A DNA stretch of 64,000 nt from Phymorhynchus buccinoides. Its lineage: Eukaryota; Mollusca; Gastropoda; Neogastropoda; Raphitomidae. This document shows, in pieces, positions 10,841 through 22,400 of the stretch. Position 1 is the stretch's first letter. Every line of letters begins with the position of its first letter. Below the pieces are notes generated by a model, which was not told the origin of the DNA, ran no database searches, and saw only the letters and a list, made by a program, of their open reading frames with translations. The translations under genes were made by a program, and so were the position numbers. The stretch lies in the NCBI GenBank assembly GCA_017654935.2, contig CM065682.1, forward strand, positions 41,699,725-41,763,724, given 5' to 3'.

Positions 10841-12330
10841 TCAATGTCTACTGCTTCAACAATGTGCTATCTACAAGGGTGTCAGAGCGAGGAAATCCAG
10901 AAACCTGAAAGTAGAATGAAATATACAAATGCAATTCCTGGATACCTAAAACCTGGAACTAATCGTCATGAATTTTTGTTGAAGGGTGGGGGTAGATGGG
11001 GGCACACGTCTCTGAAAACTGCAAACTATAATTACATATTTCTAAAATGTTGTTGAGGGTTGGGGGGAGGGGCTTTTGAGGAGTGTCGCAAAACCTCAAA
11101 ACCGAAAACTTATTAACAGCAAAACTACGATCTAATGCTGGCGCACAATGACCCAGACAGTCAGGACCCCTTCAGCAGGTCTAAGCATGATGCGCCAGGG
11201 CTTTGGAACTCGGGTTAGTTGGTAATTATACAATGGAGTGGGAAGAAGGGTTCGGAGGGGGTGAAGGTGAGAGGGGATGGGTGCTATGATGTTTCTCCGT
11301 TTTGCAAGTCTGCATCATTCGACACAACAAAAAAGAAAAGGACACGAGTGCTCTTGAAGGTGTTTTATCTGCTAGCAAGAAAAATGCAATTATATGTACT
11401 TTAAAATAAAAATGTATCACACACAAAAAGAATCGTAGTTTTACCCTTGAATGAAAGTAGTTTGTGGTTTGTTTGTTTTCCCAAATCTTTAGAAAAAATT
11501 GCATCTTAGTTATTCTTAAGATTACAATAGAGAACGTACTACATTTTCTATTGGAATCCATATGCCTAATTTAAATATACCGGTATACAAAATTAACCAA
11601 GTCATTCTTAAGCTCTAATGAAGCCACACAATATATGCCTCTCAAATAGAATTCTGGTTATTGTGAAAAGATTTTTTTAAAATTAATTTATTGATGCGAG
11701 TAGGAAGGGGTGGGCAACCCCAATATGCAGATTTACATCTGTTATGCTGTCGACATGTCTTCCGAAATCGTTACAGAACAAAACATCAAGCTGGAACATC
11801 CATTTTGTTGCTATGCAATGATGATTTCGACTATAGTTGTGTGGAAAGTTCAAGGAACCAAAATTGTATGCATTTTTTTGTTTTTAACAAACAAGATATG
11901 TGAAACAAACTGATAACCAACATTTCTCATTAGCTTGGGGAGGGGAAAACACTTGGCGATGGGAGGGGGTGGCAGGTATGGGTATGGTGGCGATGGGAGG
12001 GGGTGTGCGTATGGTAGACCTCCGCGAATCGCGGAAAATCCGCGAAACAGTTTGAAACAAATTTTAAAATGGCATGAAAAAGTGAAGATTTCACTCATTT
12101 ATTGAATTTGATTGAATTTTCTTCTGCCAATATGCAGGCCATTTTCCTTGAAAACCACTTTGCCCCCACTACCATGCCTGCGGCGTTACTCAAGCCTGCA
12201 GCATTCCACACAGCAATAAAAGGGCGGGAGTAGGTTAGAAGTTCCTTGATCCGCTAGTAACAAGAAAGCAGGTAAGAATAAAATGTTTACTCACATAGAA
12301 ACAATTGTAACTAACGACATGCCCTCCCCC

Positions 12331-12459
12331 TAAGACAGAGTGTGGCTGCTCACGTGGCGGGGTAATCAGAAACGGTCACACACGTAATGTTATCTGTAGC
12401 TGATGCACTTGTACTACAGTGGTTCAAGTGCTTCCGCTGTCGGGGTGATCCCTGGATTA
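12331..12459 (+). repeat. tRNA-like SINE, copy 2 (left arm)
   Basis: Same unit as 5386-5537: 'agagtgtggctgctcacgtg', a 'cacacacgtaatgtta' block, and 'ggttcaagtgcttccgctgt' followed by 'gatccctgg'. The mirror copy in the right arm is at 26043-26180, so the insertion predates the inverted duplication. Confidence 0.65.
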
Positions 12460-12501
12460 GTAATTGTGTTTAAAACATTTCCACATGCAATGACTTTTTA
12501 A

Positions 12502-12741
12502 CCCTTTCACCGCCAGCCATATTTCAGCCAGAAATGTCCATTAGATTTACCTGGGTATAGAACAAAATCCATCTGCAGTATTGGGGATTCTTCTGTGAAA
12601 CATCTATAAAATAAGGTCTATCCTTACTTTCCAAATCTAAGGCAATAGAGTCTTTGGATAATAGACCCCAATTTGATGCGTTTTAGTGACATAGGTGTTA
12701 AATCACTGTGGTGCTAAAAAGCTACTTTGGCGGTGAAAGGG
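12502..12741 (+). mobile_element. piggyBac-type MITE, CCCTTTCACCGCC family
   Basis: The 240-base element has terminal inverted repeats starting CCCTTTCACCGCCA and ending GGCGGTGAAAGGG. It is flanked on both sides by TTAA (12498-12501 and 12742-12745). TTAA duplication and a CCC start are hallmarks of piggyBac-superfamily non-autonomous elements. No transposase is encoded. The mirror copy at 25772-26002 has the same TTAA flanks. Confidence 0.75.
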
Positions 12742-12849
12742 TTAAAAAACTGAATTTTAAATGTTGGTATTGATATGACAATGAGAATTTTAAAAAATCA
12801 TTTTTCGATCTTATTGTTCTTCTTTAAACCCCTCCCCCTCCCCTCCCAT

Positions 12850-12875
12850 CCCCCCCCCCCCCCCCCCCCCCCCCC
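12850..12875 (+). repeat. Poly-C tract, short allele of an arm-variable homopolymer
   Basis: About 26 C follow a C-rich lead. The mirror position in the right arm (25580-25684) is a roughly 100-base almost pure G tract. The difference shows either unequal expansion between arms or miscounting during sequencing. Confidence 0.8.
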
Positions 12876-14689
12876 AACACTATCCAAATAATTTAAAAAC
12901 TCTGATGAAGCAACAAAACATGTGCCCTTTTGAATAGGAACCTGCATAATGCAAAAAAGGAATTTTGAAAAACCCCATTGACACTCATTTCATGATCCAA
13001 TTTGTAAAAGGACGGGAGTAGGAAGGGGTGGGCGAATCCCCCGCCAAAACCCACCTTTGGAATACATTTCAATCCTACGTTTCAAACTGTTTACCATAAT
13101 TTCGCAAGAATTTGTTACAAAGAGAAGGTGGGAGAAAGGCGGAGTGGACGCAACTCTTTCCCGAGCCCACCTGAATTCTGCCAATATGCAGATTTGTATC
13201 CGTTATGGTCTCCACAGAGATCGTCTCAAAACAAAAACCCAGGATGGAACACATGCTTTGTTGCTATGCACTGCTTATTTGTTTTGTAGACACGAGTACA
13301 CGGTAATTTCTGGAAGCTATATTTTCTCGTGGTAAACAAGCTGCATGGAAATGTTTGTAAACAAACTGATGACAGACACATTTACGTGTCGAATTAACAG
13401 TAGCCGATGTATGAATATCTATTGTTCGTTTACATTATAAGATTTGTCTAAGTGCTTGCGGGGAGAAGCTCATGTATTCTGTACTAAAACTAAAAAGTTC
13501 GAAAGGTGGTGGGGTGGTGGTGGTGGTATGATGATTTATGCTGCTCAAACTTGCAGCATTCTGACAAAAAAAGAAGGAAAGGACAGGACTGGGCAAGAAG
13601 GGGTGTCTTATCTGCTAGCAAGAAAATGCAGTAACATTTTTTTAAATCGCCACTCAGAGAAAACAAATGGCATGGTCGAAACAATTACCCTTAAAAGAAA
13701 GTAGAGAGTGATTTCCATTTTTTCCCCACAAATCTTTTAACAAAATAAAATTTTCAACTTGGTATTGTAATGTTAAGATCATAATAGAGGACAATATATA
13801 TTTTCGATTTTGCATTTATATGTCTTATATGAGTAAAAAGAACATTACCCAAATCAATCTTAAACTCTGATGAAGCAACACAATATATTCCTTTCAAATA
13901 GGCTCCTGTACATAGCAAAAAAGAGACTTTTGAAAAACACCTTGATGTTCCTTTCAGGAAAACAAATTGAACAAAAGAGATAACCCGCCATAACCCACCT
14001 TTTGAATGCATCTTAAATGTAAATTTCAAACTTTTTTTTCACAATTTCGCAAGAATTTGCAACGACGAAAGGTAGGAGAAAGGAAGAGTGGATGCAACCC
14101 TTCCCCAAGTCCACCTTGCCCCATTGGTTCTGAAGTCTGCCAGTATCCAGATTATGTACATCTGTTATGCTCTTTAAACAGATTATCTCCCAAAAGAAAT
14201 CAAGCTGGAACATCTACAGTATTTTGTTGCTATGCAATGATGATTTCAGGGTTAGTGTGTAAACTCCAAGAAACAATCGGGGTGGGGGTGGGGGTGGGGG
14301 GGTTCTTTTGATTTTTGTGAACAAGATCAGTGAAATTTTCTGGAAACAAGCAAAGTAAGCAACACATCATTGGCTCGATTTAATATGACCTGGATTTTTG
14401 AGTATTTGTAGTTACAATTTGTTTACAGAATAAAATTCACAAATTGTTTTGTGTTAAGATACTCTATACTGTTTTTATGCTAAAAACGGAAAGTGAACTA
14501 AACTAAAAGGTTAAAAAATAAACGAGACACTTTGTATGGATTGTCACATAACGGAGACTTGTGAATGAAACAATATCTGTAGCAGGGTCATTTAAAAGTA
14601 TGGAAGGGAAGGATTGGGCTATGTTAGTGTAAGGTCAGCCTTGCTCTGATGGAATCTGCAGCTTTCACATTTTTTATACCGCTTCCTCG

Positions 14690-15375
14690 ATGTAGATGTA
14701 ATGAACCTTGGCTTTCAGATAACATACCTTCCTTCTAGATGTAGCTCTAAACCTTGGCTTTCGGATTACATAAACTTACACCATCATGTAGATTTGCAAT
14801 AAAGCTCAGCTTTTAAACACACCTTCCAAGCAGATATTGCAATAAACATCAGCGTTTAGATAACATACCCTCCACGTATTACTGCAATGAACCTCCTCGG
14901 TTTTAACATAATCTCAACGTACATAATGCAATAAACCTCAGCTTTTAGATAATATGTTTCAACGTAGATGTTGCAATGAACATACACTTTCAGATAATAC
15001 AGTACAGGAGGCCTTGAAACGAACCTCATTTTTTGAAAAGCATACCCCAATGTATATTTTGTAATGAACATTTTCTTTAGATAACACACCTTTCACTCAG
15101 ATATTGCAAAAGCAACCCCAGCGTTCACAGAACATACCCTCAACATCGATATTGGAACGACCATCCCCATTTAGATCATAATCAAATGTTGTAATGAGCC
15201 TCAGCTTTTAGATAACATACCCTTCACGTATATATCAAATGAACCTCCGCTTTCAGATAACACATTCACTTAGATATAGAATGAACCTCCACTTTCAGAT
15301 AACACACCCTTCACATACATATTAAATGAACCTCCGCTTTGATATAACATATGCTTCACGTAGATATCGAATTAT
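14690..15375 (-). repeat. Degenerate 45-bp minisatellite, reverse orientation
   Basis: About fifteen units read on the minus strand like those at 10390-10840 ('gatattgcaataaacatcag', 'tagataacataccctccacg' on the plus strand). The mirror copy is at 23100-23790. Confidence 0.8.
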
Positions 15376-15379
15376 ACTA

Positions 15380-17270
15380 AGTAATGTCAGATAAGTATTA
15401 TGGTGTTTAGTTCACTGCACAAGTATTTTCACACACTTGTGATTGTAACGTTTGAAAAAGACCCCCCCAAAAAAGAAATAAACTACTAGGACTCGCCCCA
15501 TTCTGCAGGAATCAGAGATGGGAAAAAAGCACAGCTTTAGTTGGAAACAATATTGTGTCAATATCAAGGGTACAAAAAAGTGATAACATTGGTGAAGCTG
15601 TAACTTGAAGGGAAGCTCATACACTGAGGAAGAGAGACTAGAAATGAATACACACAACAATAAATCATAGCAAGGACAAAAAGGAGAACACAATAACAAA
15701 ATAAATCAAGTTGAGGCCTGAAATATTAAGATACAGAACAAAACGAGAACCTCCAAACTGGATAGTATATATTCACATTAATAAGACCGTCAGTTGCACT
15801 GGGGAAATGACCTGCTATCATGAACTTGTGCTTCCGACCTGTGCCTATTTTGTCGGATTACATAATAGTCATTGAATTTAAAATTTTGATCTTTGGTCCA
15901 AATGATTATCAGCACAAATATTGTTGTAGTTCAAGGCCTGCAATCGATGTATTGATAACTCTGGTGCAAACCAAACAGCAGGACAGAAGGAGGAGGAATA
16001 AAAGAGGATAGCTGGGGATTCACGAGAATGTCTATGTCCAGGATGTGTTGCTTACAAATTATGTTTACAATGATGGCTCCACTTGATGCCCAATCATATC
16101 AATAATTCAGCGGTACCTAGCATGTCTATGTCTGGGAAGTGGGATTTGTGGAATGAGCATCTCTGGATCTGTGGGGCACGATGTTATGTAATAAAATGCA
16201 ACGTTATTTGTCTAAGTAATAATATTTTATTTGCTTTCTATTTGTGCTTTTGGTCCAAAGTATCCATTTATATTGGTGATGCATAATACAGTTAAGGCTG
16301 TAGAACCAGTATTTTTTAAATGTCATATTGAGCGTTTGGGGCTGATCTACAGTACAATCCAAAAGTTTAGGTAGTAAGTGTGCTCCGTTATAAAGCCGAA
16401 GCTTTCAATGTCCACATATTTAGTCAAATAATCCTAAATGTTAAATTAATAAGTTCTTCATAGTTCCGTCGACAGCCCAGGTCATCTCAGGACTGTCACC
16501 ACGTAAAGTTCAATCACGAATTACAAAACACAAATCAATGTATCTTACCAACGCTCAACAACTTGAAAGTATGACTAAAAAATTGAATAATTCATAACAT
16601 AATACTATCATTGTACACTATAGCCCATAAATCTAGGCAGTGCTGGAAACGTCATTCCCCCTTGTCGAGTCCAGATTAGAAGGGAAAAAACAGCAAAAAA
16701 AGGATAAACATCTATATTTAAACTACATAAAAAGCCCATAATTAATAGCAAATGTGCACTGCATAGTGGACAACGGTGCCCAATCGCCAAGTGCACAATA
16801 TCTACACATATAGATGCCGTGAATAAAAAAAGATGTCTCGACATACATTGTTAAAAGGAAAATGTTTTAAAGGGTTTTATAAAAGAAAAAGACGAGAATG
16901 GTCTGTAAGGAGTAAAGAAGTTAGATGTAAAAAAAAACCAGGAAAAGGGGGCAGATTAAAAAAGATAGGACATTTAAAGAAGCAAGCCTAGAACGCTGAA
17001 GGTGGGGAACTATCCCCACGGGAGGGACTTGTGGATAGTGGGGTCGACCAAGCTCCTAATGGAGGCACGGGGGCATCCACCCACTGCCGGTGTCCTCTTA
17101 GTGAAAAGCTCCCCCACCAATGCAGGGTGGAAGCTCGCGAGGGTGTGGTGTGTGTGTGTGTAGGGGGGGGGGGGGGGGTCATAAATGTGAGGAGAGGTGC
17201 TTTCCCTTGCAACACTTGCATCACCTTTTCCAATTATGGCAAAGTTTGGGCCTGGATTCTATAGTAGTTC
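15380..17270. repeat. Arm segment containing an interspersed repeat of about 0.7 kb
   Basis: The part from about 16440 to 17260 has relatives outside the palindrome at 56000-56650 (minus relative to this copy), sharing a 'gtggggatagttcccc' block, 'cagtgctggaaacg' and 'ctcaggactgtcaccacg'. Shorter relatives occur at 6290-6500 and 8450-8530. The segment at 15412-16290 shows no gene. Open frames there are conserved only with the mirror arm. Confidence 0.6.
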
Positions 17271-18440
17271 GAGTTTATGTTTTGCCGCAATCTTAAGATT
17301 TTGGAGTTAGATCCGTACAGACTCCTCTGAGAAATATTAAACATTTTCGAAGACTGCACACAAAACATGGCTTTTAAGTTTTGCTGTTATCAACGGTGTT
17401 TACGTCTAGTTTTTCAATTGTAACTTGTTGTTTTGATCCATCCGCTCCAACGATAGATTTAAACTCCAGACTGTCTTGTATTAATTCAGTTTAAAAAGAA
17501 TTGACACTGCATGAAAGTCACAAGAATACTGAGAACCAAGTCACCCAGGCCACTAGTCCCTTTTGTTCCTCCAGTAACCTTTATTTCGTCCATACTTACC
17601 AACAGCCGTCAGGATGTTGTGTGTCTGAACAGATGAATGCTAAATAGACCTTTGATTAGTCTTGTCTAGCTTTTTACTCCTCAATAACCACCTGCTTCTG
17701 CTTTAAACGTTCGTTTTTGAGGGGAGAATGCTTTTTAAATGACCGCGTAATACAAGTCAAAGGGAGGAACTGTGAGCGTCTTTAGGGCTGATTTTGTAAA
17801 GTAATAATATCTTGCTCGCATAGGTATTCCGTAGTTATCGAAGATCCGATTGGTTTTTTTAAATGTAACCTGTTTTTAAATTACTAACCCACATTCATCA
17901 TTTTTAATGAAGTCACCTATATATTTCTTGCTCCCAGTCTGTATGCGATAAGCAGAAGCGTCCTATAGATGTTCTTTAGATTATGATCCCAGTGATATCC
18001 GACAGTCAGAAACCGTTACGTTTTTGTCATCGAATCTGCGGTTTCCATGTCAAATGTTGCTTGGTGCTGTTGTCTACACACAGCCCATATTTTAGGCAGT
18101 AAATGTCTTTGTTGTAAAGAGAAGGGCTTCCACATTCCCACATATTTCGATTTCATCATCTTTCCATTTAATGTAAAGACTAAAATAGAAAACGGTCCTT
18201 GTAAAGAATGCATAATCTATTTCAAAACATTTCTGATCTCATCATTTCTCTACGCATGGCTACAAGGCATTTAGGTCCGGCTTCCATGAGATCTTTGTAG
18301 CAATTTGTGTGTTTCATATACCCGAATGTTATTTACATATCTCTTTAGTTTTCATTCTTGCTCTAGTCTGTATTATGCAAACTTAACTAAAGGTCCCCAT
18401 ATTTTTAATCGGATAATCGCTATGAAATTGTTCTTTGAGA
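17271..18440. repeat. Diverged inner zone of the left arm
   Basis: The sequence pairs with 20050-21190 in reverse orientation, but with many substitutions and small indels (roughly 85-90% by eye), unlike the near-identical flanks. No gene was recognised on either strand. Confidence 0.65.
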
Positions 18441-19030
18441 CGAATTCTCGTCAAGCTGAGGTTCATTGCATACATCTACGTTTAGAAAGCTTTAGAGACT
18501 AATTACAATATCTCCGTTGCTAATTGTTATATGTCATACAACAACAGGGGTCCGTCGCAATGTCTACGTGAGTAATGTTTTATTAAAAAAAAAACGATTT
18601 CCTTGTAATACTATTACGTCGATAAAGTTTTATTTATAAAAACTGAGATTGCAATATTTACACTGAGGGTTGCTGTCATTTCAAAGTCTACTGCTTCGAC
18701 AATGGCTGTCTACAGGGTGTTAGTCAAGGAAAAATCCATAAACAACAAAGCAAATAAACCCAAAAATTCAATTCCTGATACCTAAACATTAAAGTACACT
18801 ATCGTCAATACTTTTTTTGGTCAAGGTAGGTAGGTGGGGGCACACATCTCTGAAAACTGGCAACTAGAATTCCATTTTCTCAATGTGTGTTGAGGGTTGG
18901 GGGGGCTTTTTCAGGAGGGTGACGAAATCTCAAAACCCGAAACATTATGTAACAGAAAACTAAGATTCTAATTATGGCACACATGGACCCAGCCAGTCAG
19001 GACCCCTTCACAGGTCCTGGCATGATTCCA

Positions 19031-19440
19031 CAATAAACAGAATTCTATTTGAGAGGCATATATTTTGTTGCTTCATTAGAGTTTAAGAATGACTTGGGTA
19101 ATTTTGTATATATTTAAATTAGGAATATGAATTCCAATAGAAATGTATTTCGTTCTCTATTGTAATAATATTAAGATGCAATGTTTTCTAAGCTACTTTC
19201 TTTCAAGGGTAAAGCTACGATTCACTTTGTGTGTGGTAAAGTTAATTGCATTTTCTTGCTAGCTGATAAGACACCCCTTCAAGAACATTCCTGTCCTGTT
19301 TTTGTTTTTTTGTTGTCGAATGCTGCAGACTTGAGAAATGGAGAAAAATAACACTGACCCCCTCTCACCTTCACCCCCTCCGAACCCTTCTTCCCACGCC
19401 ATTGTATAATTACCAACTAACCCGAGTTCCAAAGCCCTGG
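19031..19440. repeat. Central spacer of palindrome 1
   Basis: The arms stop pairing at about 19030 ('catgattccac') and restart at about 19440 ('gcatcatgcccagacctg'). The roughly 410 bases between are not self-complementary. They are homologous to 27045-27530 in the same orientation, and hence to the reverse complement of 11220-11660, so the spacer is a further copy of the 1-kb repeat. Confidence 0.7.
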
Positions 19441-22400
19441 CGCATCATGCCCAGACCTGCTGAAGGGGTCCTGACTGGCTGGGTCATTGTGTGCCATTAT
19501 TAGATCTTAGTTTTGCTGTTAATAATGTTTCGGTTTTGAGATTTCGTCACGCTCCTGAAAAGCCCCTCCCAACCCTCAACAACATTTGAGAAATGTGTAA
19601 TTATAGTTTGCAGTTTTCAGAGATGTGTGCCCCCACCTACCCCCATCCTTTGACCAAAAAAAGTATTGACGATTAGTTACATGTTTTAGGTATTCAGGAA
19701 TTGAATTTTTGGGTTTATTCTGCTTTGTTGTTTCTGGATTTCTTTGCACTAACACCCCTGTAGACAGCACATTGTCGAAGCAGTAGACTTTGAAATGACA
19801 GCACACCCTCATCGTACATATTGCAATCTCAGTTTTTATTAAATAAAACTTTATCGACGTAAGTATTACAATGGAAATCGTTTTTTTAATAAAACATTAC
19901 TCACGTAGACATTGCGACGACCCTGTTTTTGTATGAAATATCACATTAGCAACGTAGATATTGTAATTAGTCTCTAAAGCTTTCTAAACGTAGATGTTGC
20001 AATGAACCTCAGATTTGAGAGAATTCGTTCTCAAAGTACATATTCATATCGATTATCCGATTAAAAATATGGGGACCCTTTAGTTAATTTGCATAATACA
20101 GACTAGAGCAAGAATGAAACTAAAGAGATATGTAATAACATTCGGGTATATGAAACACCACAAATTGCTACAAAGATCTCATGGAAGCCGACCTAAATGC
20201 CTTGTAGCCCATGCGTAGAGAAATGGAGAGATCAGAATGTTTTGAAATAGATTATGCAGTATTTACAAGGACGTTTTCTATTTTGTCTTTACATTAATGG
20301 AAAGATTGATGAAATCGAAATATGTGGGAATTCTGGAAGCCCTTCTCTTTACAACAAACTACATTTACTGCCTAAACATATGGGCTGTGTGTAGAACAAC
20401 AGCCCCAAGCACAATTTGACATAAACGCAGATTCGATGACAAAAACGTAACGGTTTCTGACTGGTCCGGATATTCACTGGATCATAATCTAAAGAAAATT
20501 CTATGGACGCTTCTGCTTATCGCATACAGACTGGAGCAAGAAATATATAGTTGACTTCATTAAAATTGAGAATGTGGGTATGTAATTTAAACAGGTTACA
20601 TTAAAAAACCCAATCTGGATCTTCGATAACTACGGAATACCTATGCGAGCAAGATATTCTTACTTTACAAAATCAGCCCTAAAGACGCTCACAGTTCCTC
20701 CCTTTGACTTGTATACGCGGTCATTTTAAAAGCATATCGAAAAACGAACGTAAAAGCAGAAGCAAGGTGGTTATTGAGGAGTAAAAAGCAGACAAGCCTA
20801 ATCAAAAAGGTCTATTTGAGCATTCATCTTTTCAGCACATCAACATCCTGACGGCTGTTGGTAGTATGGACGAAATTAAAGGTACTGGAGGAACATAAGG
20901 GACATAGTGGCCTTGGGTGACTTGGTCAGTATTTTCTTTGTGGACTAATGCAGTGTCAATTCTTTTAAACTGATATTAATACAAAGACAGTCTGGATGTT
21001 TAAATCTATCGTTTGGAGAGTGATTGGATCAAAACAACAGTTACAATTTGAAAACTATGACGTAAACACCGTTTGATAACAGCAAAACTTAAAAGCCATG
21101 TTTTTTGTGTGCAGTCTTCGAAAATGTAATTTTCTCAGATGGACAGTCTGTACGGATCTACTCAAAATCTTAAGATCTGGGCAAAACATAAACTCGAACT
21201 ACTATGAATCCAAGGCCCAAACTTTGCCATAATTGTAAAAGCGTGTGCAGTGTTTGCAAGGGAAAGCACCTCTACCTTCACATTTATGACCCCCCCCCCC
21301 CCCCCTACACACACACACACACACACCTCGCGAGCTTCCACCCTGCATGGTGGGGGAGCTTTTCACTAAGAGGACACCGGCAGTGGGTGGATGCCCCGTG
21401 CCTCCATTTAGGGAGCTGGTCGACCCCACCACTAAATCCACAAGTCCCTCCCCGTGGGGATAGTTCCCCCACCTTCAGGACGTTCTAGGCTTGACTTCCT
21501 TTAATATGTCCATCTTTTTTAATCTGCCTTTTCCCTGTGTTTTTTTTACATCTACTGTCTTTCTCCCTTACAGGACCATTCTCGTCTTTTTCTTTCTATA
21601 AAACCCTTTAAACATTTTCCTTTTAACAATTTATGTCGATGCCATCTTTTTTTATTCACTGGCATCTATATGTTAGATATTGTGCACTTGGTTGGGCACC
21701 CGTTGTCCACTCTGCAGTGCACATTTGCCTATAATTATGGGCTTTTTATGTAGTTTAAATATAGATGTTTATCCTTTTTTTGCTGTTTTTTCCCTTCTAA
21801 TCTGGACTCGACAAGGGGGAATGACGTTTCCAGCACTGCCTAGATTTATGGGCTATAGTGTACAATGATAGTATTATGTTATGAATTATTCAATTTTTTA
21901 GTCATACTTTCAAGTTGTTGAGCGTTGGTAAGATACATTGATTTGTGTTTTGTAATTCGTGATTGAACTTTACGTGGTGACAGTCCTGAGATGACCTGGG
22001 CTGTCGACGGAACTATGAAGAACTTATTAATTTAACATTTAGGATTATTTGACTAAATATGTGGACATTGAAAGCTTCGGCTTTATAACGGAGCACACTT
22101 ACTACCTAAACTTTTGGATTGTACTGTAGATCAGCCCCAAACGCTCAATATGACATTTAAAAAATACTGGTTCTACAGCCTTAACTGTATTATGCATCAC
22201 CAATATAAATGGATACTTTGGACCAAAAGCACAAATAGAAAGCAAATAAAATATTATTACTTAGACAAATAACGTTGCATTTTATTACATAACATCGTGC
22301 CCCACAGATCCAGAGATGCTCATTCCACAAATCCCACTTCCCAGACATAGACATGCTAGGTACCGCTGAATTATTGATATGATTGGGCATCAAGTGGAGC

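Larger units (their letters stand above)
11040..14340 (+). repeat. Array of degenerate direct repeats of about 1 kb
   Basis: Landmarks recur in the same order: a 'gctagcaagaaaatgca' block, a 'gaagcaacaaaa' block, 'gaaggggtgggcgaatccc', 'atttcgcaagaatttg', 'ccaatatgcagattt' and 'tttgttgctatgcaatgatg'. Instances are seen at about 11230-11900, 12880-13700 and 13860-14330. They are diverged from one another, yet each is almost identical to its mirror in the right arm. A SINE and a MITE interrupt the array at 12331-12741. Confidence 0.7.
6128..19030 (+). repeat. Left arm of giant palindrome 1
   Basis: Nearly every stretch is found reverse-complemented between 19440 and 32684, with paired coordinates summing to about 38475 near the centre and 38850 at the edge. 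Examples: 16083-16286 pairs with 22190-22393 without an amino-acid change, 13754-14029 with 24447-24722, and 7833-7980 with 30870-31015. The outer and middle parts look about 98-99% alike by eye; 17.2-19.0 kb is clearly lower. The arm begins at the gap, so its true outer end is hidden. Confidence 0.9.

Noticed and set aside
12331..12459. Genuine tRNA gene in the SINE head
   Set aside because: A and B box-like blocks exist, but the cloverleaf stems do not form and the unit recurs as a dispersed repeat.
15412..15699. 95-codon minus-strand frame, repeated at 22777-23064, looking like a conserved membrane protein
   Set aside because: Conservation is explained by the palindrome arms being nearly identical along their whole length. 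The frame has no domain, no splice context and lies in AT-rich repeat sequence.
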